Shown: positions 26,932 through 64,000 of the stretch, in pieces
Layout: every line of letters begins with the position of its first letter
Numbering within the stretch: position 1 is the stretch's first letter
NCBI RefSeq assembly: GCF_048771995.1
Contig: NC_133024.1
Span: 91,234,501 to 91,298,500, forward strand
Reading direction: 5' to 3'
DNA length: 64,000 nucleotides
Origin: Taeniopygia guttata
Lineage: Eukaryota; Chordata; Aves; Passeriformes; Estrildidae
Position numbers and translations under genes: made by a program
Notes under the pieces: model-generated
Database searches by the model: none
What the model was told of the DNA's origin: nothing
The model's input: only the letters and a program-made list of their open reading frames with translations

Positions 26932-27816
26932 TAGACCCCTTAGCATCACAAACAATTCCTCTAAGAGTTATATTTCAGAGGACATGCTGTTGATTGTTAG
27001 TTTAAAGCAAAATCTAGAGTGCAGAACTGAGCTCAGAGGATTAGCAAATACTGGAATGAACTGACTAGCAATGAAATGCAGACCGAACACATCTAGTTTA
27101 ATCTAGATGTACTATTTTAATTCAGAAGATTTGATAGAACTGGGACCTGATAGAAAAAAATTTCTCTGAGTAAAAACATGTGTAAGGTCAAGCATTATTC
27201 AGAAGGTTACATTTCTAAATGACAGGAAAAAAATCACCACAGAGGTAAAGAAACATGTTCTACTTCAGCTTTTCAAGGCAATCTTACAGCAACATTTTAT
27301 TTTCAAAGGAGACAACCACGAGATGGCTCCTTTCATATGATGCAGGCTGAAATAGAAACCATTTCTGGTAGCAGGCTGTTTAGTTTTTGTTCAGTCCCTC
27401 TCCTGAAACACCAGACACCAATCTCCAATGAAAATGTGGTGCCACAACTGCTTTATTAAATCATGGTTGAGGGAAGAGCATAGTGTTTTTGAGAAGTAAG
27501 AACTAAAACCCTCAAATACAAGCGTCCAATACTGCATAGGGTGTAGGTTTCAAGAACACTTGCTAGGCTCAGAAACAGATGCTTCACACTCTTCACCTTC
27601 CTCTGGATTTTTGTTTCCTCTCTTTGTAAGCAGAAATGGCATTTTCACCTTTATTAAATACTTTTCCATGTGAAGGTTTCTAGATTATTACACAATTAAC
27701 CCATCCAGTTTTCCAGATAGGAGCGAGTTACTTACTAAATCCAAGTAATCAGCAAATGAGAATTATATTCAGCCTAAGTATTAATTTTTTTTTTTCCTTT
27801 CTTTTTATTTTTACAG

Positions 27817-28016
27817 TCAGGACACAATTTGAAGATGAGGGCATCGAAGAACCTTCTCATTACTGTGGTTCAGGTCCAATATAAATGGAAATGGTTTGGT
27901 ATTGATTTCTTACAGTACTGTTTTTAACCACAATACTGGTATTTTGCCACTCAATAAATGTTAAATGTTAATTTTCAGTTAAAATTGGTAAGGAATGTGG
28001 GAAAAAAAAAAAAAAA
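27817..28016 (+). other. Terminal-exon-like or retrocopy-like unit (speculative)
   Basis: A strong pyrimidine tract ends ACAG at 27816, an almost ideal splice acceptor. Downstream, one frame runs RTQFEDEGIEEPSHYCGSGP to a TAA at 27882-27884. An AATAAA follows at 27953-27958 and a run of 15 A at 28002-28016. This could be the last exon of an unannotated transcript, the 3' end of an old retrocopy, or chance. I do not recognise the peptide, and 22 open codons are weak evidence. Confidence 0.25.
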
Positions 28017-29534
28017 GGTAGTTTGTCAAAAAGCCAAGAACTATAATTACTTATCTTTTAGGGACTAGACCTCTCAGCTGAGCACAGCCCAGATGACTCA
28101 CATATATGAAGAAAAGAAGAGCAGAGTTGCACAGAGGCAGAATTGACAAAGCCTTATGATGAGAAAGGTCACTCTTCCCAAGCTCATAAAAGATGGCAGC
28201 TTTACAACTGTAGTGCAACAAATCTGTTTTTATTTATTACCCAAAAAATCACATCATTTCCTAAGCAGCAAAGTTTTAAAAAAGAGCTTTTTTACGCATG
28301 AGTAAATATTTTCCCAATGAACTCTTGGTTTGTCTTGCAACCCAACCCTAGTTTATTTAACAGTGAGATTGCTTTCTCCAGGGAAGGCAGTCAGAAATGG
28401 GGGATGGGAAAGGGAGAAATTGGCTCTGTCTACCGGGCACAGCTGCTCTTTGCTACTAACCTCCAACAGAGTAATACATCAGTAATTATTTGAAAGTCAG
28501 ACAGATTCCCTGATTTTCTTGCCAGACAAAACTCTGAGAACTGAGGAGTGGAAGGGAGGATAAAGGATTTTCAGTTTACTGTTTTTCCACTCATGACTTT
28601 TTTTTCCATGTTAGCAGCTACTGCTGCTATTAATTTTCTGATCTTTGTACCTCCAGAGGCCTCACATACTATGGACACTCAGTTTTAGCACTTGAGCACC
28701 AATGTTTCTAAGTTCATGGAATTAGCTTTTACAAAATATTTCGGCTCTTTTACCCAATAACTTCCATCTGAAAAAAAAAAGTGTTTATTTCCAATTCTGT
28801 TTTAGGAGTGATTTAAATAGAACACTTGGTCTTTGCAGAAAAAAGGTGAAGACAGCTAAAAATCTAGATAAGAACAACATACTTCAAGTGGTGCACCACT
28901 CAGCTGTGGTTTAATTTAACCAAAAAATATGAACTAAATCTAATCTTTGAACTACTCCCTGAAAATTATGAGTCAGTCTCTGTTTACACTAGAAAAATGA
29001 TGCAAAGTTCCCACCATTGCTAAAAAAAACATGGCATCTAAAGAAATGTCACATTTTCATTACAGTTCACTGAGAGTTTTAGGGGAAAAAAAAGAGAAAA
29101 AAAAGGAAAAAGGAAGAAAAAAGGAAGATGAATATAATCTTAATAAGTTTATCCTTTTGGAAAATCACCCTCAAAGACAGGAAAACAAAATGAAACACAA
29201 GTAGCTACTACAATGACCCAGAGACCCAGAACTACATTCAGGCATAATGTAGGATGTAAACAGTGACCCTGTGACAATCTCCTCCAAAGGCAAGAGTTTT
29301 AATGGGACTCAGGACCAGACAAAATTTGAGGAACTCCTTATGTGACTGGGCACATCAATTTAAATTACATTTGTGGAGAAGTGTTAGCCTAAGAACATTT
29401 TAGACTCTCAAGATATCTATCAACTCTGCAGGCACGGCAGAGAACATGTGTAAACTTATCCTGTTCTGCAGCAGCAGATGGCAAGTGACAAATACTCTTG
29501 GGTGTCTCAAATGGCACTAGAAATGTATACATAA

Positions 29535-29556
29535 ACAAATAAATAAATAAATAAAT
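29535..29556. repeat. (AAAT)n microsatellite
   Basis: About five AAAT units in a row. Confidence 0.9.
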
Positions 29557-31517
29557 CCCTCAGCATCAACCTGTGCAAACTTGCTGCAGGAAGAATGGAG
29601 GTATTTGAATGAATTCTGTATTTGATTAAATTCTAGAGTACTTTTTACAAAAAAAAAACCCAAAACCAGCAACAACAAAAAAACCCCAACAGAATCCTGA
29701 CTTTGTCCAGTACAAGTTATTATAAAATGCTCCCTATTCAACCTGTTTGAAAAGAAAAACAAATATAATTTATTTGTATATGAGTGGCACAGAGAAGACA
29801 AGTACGCTACAGATAAGTAACACAGCAAATCCTTTTCCACAAACCACGTGTTTAAAATAACATGTTTTCTTTTAAAATATACACTTGTTAGACTAGTGAA
29901 TATTCAAGAAGCCTTCATTTATACACCATTTTATTTCTGTGCCATTAGCCAAAAGAGAGCATAAAAGCAAACTCAGCTAAAATAGAGCCAATCTCTTCTT
30001 CCACTCCACTTTGCCTGTAAGCTCCTCTGTGTGTTCTGCTGTTTGAAATTTAATTCTGTTAAACGCCCCAACAAAACATAAAGTCTACCTCTTTGATCTG
30101 ACAGAAACAGAAACAAAGCTTCTCACTTCCCTTAAAAGACAAAAAATAGACCTGAGGATGAAATTAATGCAAATAGGACTACAAATAACTACTTTTTTTT
30201 CAAATATACAAAAATGCCTTCTACTAAGTTTAGTAGGTGAAGTCTGAGTAGTTTAAAAAAAACAAGAATGTATTTTTTAAAATAAATAAAACTGTAAGTA
30301 TTTACAATACTAATTACTATTGCATTCCAATAAGGACTTCAGTTTAAAAAACATACTAAACTAAAATGTGTCTATATAAAACAGAAAATGCAAAAAACCT
30401 GAAATGTTACATTCCTGTAACATATTACTGTACCCCTTTTTCATAAAAGTTTGTAAATCACAGTTTAACCCATGACTCTCAATTTCTTGAATTATGTCAT
30501 GTACAAACAGACCATAATAGCAGGTCAAGGAAACCAGATCTATAATCTAGAAAGAAGTTAGAATCAAAAAAGAGATTTATATTTTATGTATCTGATCTTT
30601 TGCACAGCAAGATTGTGGAAAATTTCTTTAAGATATGTCTTGTTCTGTACAGAATTAAGCCACAATAATGATAGAGAAGTACAAAAGAATAAATTATAAT
30701 GTAATTGAAATGAAATGTTAAATACCTCAGAATCTCCATGTCCTCACTTTCACAAGATACAACAGTATTTAAAGATTTTACTTCTATTAAATTTAATTGA
30801 CTTATAAAGTCCATTGCCAAAATATTTTGAGATAGTCAAAGGAAATGCAGAATATCAAAACATACACATTTTTACATTTATCTGGACAATGATTCACATT
30901 TCAAAAAATATACAAATATTTCACAAGTCATATACCAATACAGACTGATTAAGGACTCAGTCTCATATAGAGAGCACTGTGCTGTGCTATTTTGGAACTT
31001 CTGGTATAGATCACTAGCATGGAAATAAAAAAGATTGACCTCATGACAAAAAAATCAGTCACAAAACAAGCCCAGAGTTCACTTCCACATGCTGAATTCC
31101 TGCACAGCAATATTAAAGCCTCTTCTCCTCCCTGCACTCTCGTTTCACCTCCCCCAAAAGAAATGCAGTGGCAGTTGTCTACCATGTAGGAATTACTAGC
31201 AGGTAAATGAAGTCACTGTCCATAAGGAAACTAGCCAGACTGCCTTTGTCTGGTGTGGCAGTTTCTGTACGAGATAAAAAACACATACAAATCTTGAATA
31301 TTAATCTTCTTAAGGTCAGGATTCTTTAATTTTTGTTCCTCTTCACTATAACCCATGTTATTTACATTTCTTTCCTTTTATGATAGTTATAAACAAATGT
31401 GAAAAACCATGTCAGTGCTTATACACTACACTATACAAAACATTGCTTTTTTCAACCTGGGAAGCAATACCAAACATTTTGGTAAGGTCCACTTTTATAA
31501 CATAAGCTGTGGTATAC

Positions 31518-31610
31518 GTGGGGGGTTTTGGTTTGGTTTGGCTTTTTCCCTGTTTGTTGTTGGGTTTTGTGTGATTTGGTTTTTTTTTCTTTTTTTTTTT
31601 TTTTCCTTTC
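31518..31610. repeat. GT-rich then poly(T) low-complexity tract
   Basis: GGGGGGTTTTGGTTTGGTTT leads into T-rich sequence ending in a long T run. Similar tracts occur at 45213-45331 and 57908-57965, always with the T/G strand on +. Confidence 0.85.
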
Positions 31611-32468
31611 AATTGCTTCATCATACAGGATCTGCATTATTTAATTCCCAAACTAGGCATGCAGATATAAAAATGTTAGCATCTACTGAGCTGCACATGG
31701 GAAAAAAATCACCATAAGCCGGGATCAGAAGTGCATATAAGATGATGAACTTTCAGAGCTTTTGAAAACAAAGGCCAAGTCCAACATAAAATGGTCCAAT
31801 AAAATATTTGATTTTAAGGCTAAGGATAAGGGACTGAACTGAAAGTTGCTGTAACTGAAAGTACTCCCTCCCCTGGCCAAAGCATTTAGCTTTCCCGTGC
31901 TTCAGTGTCATCATCTATAAAAGGGATGATTTGTAATCCATCCTCCTTTGCACATTATTCTGAGATCTATAACTTGGCAGCGTTGTAGAAGCTGAAGAGA
32001 TATTTTATTTTGGTGAATATATAATAATATATAGGGGATACTATATTAGCTGCAGTAATGCCTCATGTTGAAATGCCTTGTCTGTATATGAATACCACAG
32101 TGTTATGTTTTTTTGCCTCAAAGCACTTTGATTAATTGAGCTTCTTACCACCACTCAGGACAAGATTTTTTTATTCCCATTTTGCAGATAAAAAAAAATT
32201 AAATAAGCCTTTACAGTTTAAATAAAAAAGACAGCTACGATTAAAGCAAAAGTTTCTGAAAGCAAGATTTCCGTCTTCATATTCTGGCTTGATACAGCTA
32301 TAAAAATATAGCCACATTTCAAGTTAATTATTTTTATGAATTTAGAGTTAAATATCTTGATACCAGGCTTGTGCTTCTAGTCCTAAATACAGAGAGCTGT
32401 ATGTTATTACGTGCAGATGAAAACAGAATTTTGAGAACACAAAAAAAAGTTGTTTTATTTTTCTGTGA

Positions 32469-32506
32469 TTTTTACAGTCTAAATCCATTTTTATAGTCTA
32501 AATCCA
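32469..32506. repeat. 19-bp tandem duplication, one mismatch
   Basis: Units 32469-32487 and 32488-32506 share the core AGTCTAAATCCA and differ at one base (TACAG versus TATAG). Small, recent tandem duplication. Confidence 0.9.
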
Positions 32507-33149
32507 GGATAGCTCAGGCCATCCTTGTGATATTTTAAGGAAAATCTTAAGCCAAATCTCCAGTTTGCTGTTGCAACAGCTTCCTGGAAAGGACCTTCTC
32601 TACGTGAGAGCAGTACAATCCAACCAAACACCCACTCTTTATCAGTGCCTTTCCACAATGAATTAATTCCTTAATCACCTTCTTGAAGGCCAGAAAATGG
32701 CCCCATATGCTGACTGTTCAATTCCTTTTCTAAGAATATACATATATACTAAAAGAGTACTTGCCACGGGATACATGTGTCAGAGGGGCATTTTGTGCTG
32801 GGCTAGAAGACGAGGTGCAGCTCTTTTTCTGTGTAGGTGTTTTTCTTTGTGCTGGAACCTTATCTCTGAGCACTGGATACTGTACACACACAGCTCTATA
32901 TATGCTAAAATGTAAAGAAGCCAAATAAATGTGAGGAATGCCTACAGAATCACAATTTCTGAGAGGTCAGAAGTCCTACATTAAGAAAAAGATATTTCAC
33001 ACTATCTTAATGATCAATTTAGCCTAATGTTAAAGCCTGGGTCTGTTGACACTTTTGATGGAAATTTATTTTTTCTTTCTTTGCCTCAGAACATAATTCC
33101 TGGCTTGCATTGCTTAATAATGTATACTGAAAAATGAATATTCCTTGAC

Positions 33150-33312
33150 ACCGAGAGAAGCTTGTGGAAGCCCCTGGAAGTGTTCAAGGCCGGGCTGGGT
33201 GGAGATCTCAGCAGTCTGGTCTGGTGGAAGGTGTCCCTGACTATGGCAGGGGGTTTGGATGGTCCCTTTCAACTGAAACCATTCTATGCTTCTGTGATTC
33301 CATGATTTTCAG
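33150..33312 (+). mobile_element. CR1 LINE 3' end next to the promoter-proximal LTR
   Basis: Diagnostic CR1 3' sequence is present: GTGTTCAAGGCCGGGCTGG, GTCTGGTGGAAGGTGTCCCT and CATTCTATGCTTCTGTGATT. The LTR at 33322 was inserted just downstream, about 10 bp past the end of the recognisable CR1 tail. Confidence 0.9.
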
Positions 33313-33321
33313 GGACAGGTG

Positions 33322-33898
33322 TGTTATAAATGAAAATTTGTCCAGCCAAATTTAAAATGAAAAAATAAAATATTTATTTGCAATCAAATTCTATCTAGCC
33401 AGCCACAAGGAAAGAACAGAGCCGAGCCCGGGGTTGGCCCTGGGTGTGCAACAAAGAGGTCAGCCTCAGCAGGGGTTTTCCTCTAAGCCCACACGCTTCC
33501 ATCCTGGCACAAGCGGTTTTTATAGGGAAATTTCCGCCTGAGGCTAAGATTTTCTTTTTTGATGATGAAGAAGAACAATTCAGTGTCAGGAGTTGGTGAA
33601 TCTCTTGATGAAATTTACGGGAAGCTGCATTCATATGTATCTGCCCGAGAATTTCCATGATATCCATCTCGGGTCCTTCACGCGACGATCAGCGCCTGGG
33701 GGCCCATCTCCTGGCCCAGCCACATCCTTTTACGTGTAAATCAGGTTTCAACATACACAAATCAGGTTTCAACATACACCAGGTTTCGCCTGCGAGGGTG
33801 GGGAGGAGTACTAATACAAACGTGTATACTCCAACAAATATTCAATATCACGTATATTATATTAGAAATGGCGCGAATTATATATACTACACATAACA
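33322..33898 (-). mobile_element. Solo LTR of a second endogenous retrovirus, 577 bp, 4-bp target duplication
   Basis: The + strand starts TGTTATAAATG and ends CACATAACA, so the termini are TGTTAT/ATAACA inverted repeats. It is flanked by GGTG on both sides (33318-33321 and 33899-33902). On the minus strand there is a CCTATAAAAACC TATA box (about 33515-33526) and an AATAAA (about 33372-33377). The U3 part contains a perfect 21-bp tandem duplication (33738-33779), like retroviral enhancer repeats. CG dinucleotides are still frequent, so it is not old. A 4-bp duplication fits class I (ERV1, gammaretrovirus-like) elements. It lies about 0.9 kb upstream of ANKRD10 exon 1, pointing away from the gene. 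Confidence 0.88.
33738..33779. repeat. Perfect 21-bp tandem duplication in LTR U3
   Basis: Two identical 21-bp units, 33738-33758 and 33759-33779, each containing TCAGGTTTCAACATACAC, lie inside the U3 region of the 33322-33898 LTR. A third partial copy (CAGGTTTC) follows at 33780. Direct repeats at this position commonly mark enhancers in retroviral LTRs; enhancer function here is an inference. Confidence 0.9.
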
Positions 33899-34329
33899 GG
33901 TGGGTGAAATTATATTTAAACAATTGTACTCCTCATTATCATCAATTAAATTTTACTGGTGTCAGAAAAAGTGAACACAAGTTCTTCGGACAGAAAACAA
34001 TTAGGAGCAACAGAAGCTCCTTAAAAATTCTGCGGAGCAAGGACTGATTTCTAGTTTAAACAGTTTAAATTAGGCACTGTCATTTTTACCACACTGACAG
34101 GGTTAGCCTTTGGTTTGCGATCCACTGAGCAGCACAAACCCATAGCGACCTCCGAGTGCTGCATCTGGCTGGACAGATGTACGGGAACAAGCACGGCGGC
34201 AGGCGCTGCCCCGCGGCTCAGCCCCGCCGCCGGCGCCCTTTCCCGGCGGACACACGGGCGGCGCCGGGCAGCACGGAGCGCCAGGCGGCCCCAGGCGGCG
34301 ACAGCCGCTCCGCGCCTCGGACAAGGGAA

Positions 34330-64000
<29,671 letters not shown>

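Larger units (their letters stand above)
28017..33149. other. Intergenic, no gene recognised
   Basis: AT-rich with A-rich tracts (29087-29130, 29650-29690), the (AAAT)n repeat and the GT/poly(T) tract at 31518. No exon recognised on either strand. Confidence 0.65.

Noticed and set aside
33395..33667. 90-codon minus-strand frame (MDIMEILGQ...)
   Set aside because: It lies inside the LTR at 33322-33898, crosses its TATA box and is not a viral gene.

Overview
The window looks like avian nuclear DNA, probably from a passerine. It is AT-rich and intron-rich, and it carries several CR1 LINE fragments with the bird-type 3' end, avian solo LTRs and long microsatellites. The species is inferred from the repeats only. 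Almost all ORFs of 60-180 codons in the window behave like chance open frames.

One protein-coding gene is well supported: ANKRD10 (ankyrin repeat domain 10) on the + strand. Five coding exons are visible: 34808-35008, 40572-40724, 48997-49088, 63427-63662 and 63972-64000, the last cut by the window edge. They are separated by introns of 5563, 8272, 14338 and 309 bp, with phases 0, 0, 2 and 1. Joined, they give 237 codons without a stop: about five ankyrin repeats followed by a basic, bipartite NLS-like stretch. The rest of the protein lies beyond 64000. Exon 1 sits in a strong TATA-less CpG island (about 34185-35640) with Sp/KLF-type GC boxes, preceded by a long purine tract.

Layout: 1-34100 is apparently gene-free, AT-rich DNA upstream of ANKRD10. 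It contains CR1 fragments (about 3609, 8230, 9395, 14020-15000 and 33150), two well-bounded solo LTRs (15124-15743 with a 5-bp target duplication; 33322-33898 with a 4-bp duplication), several microsatellites, and one speculative terminal-exon-like or retrocopy-like unit near 27817-28016. From 34100 to 35640 is the promoter island. From 35640 to 64000 are ANKRD10 introns 1-4, with one older LTR (44672-45136) and GT-rich tracts in introns 2 and 3.

The most interesting functional candidate is at the very end. Intron 4 is short and begins with an in-frame 10-codon extension and stop (63692-63694), followed 20 bp later by AATAAA and a GT-rich stretch. This could be an intronic-polyadenylation or intron-retention switch making a short ANKRD10 that keeps the ankyrin repeats but has a different C-terminus. 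I found no operon, CRISPR array, rRNA or convincing tRNA gene, and no clear evidence of a wholly new system.
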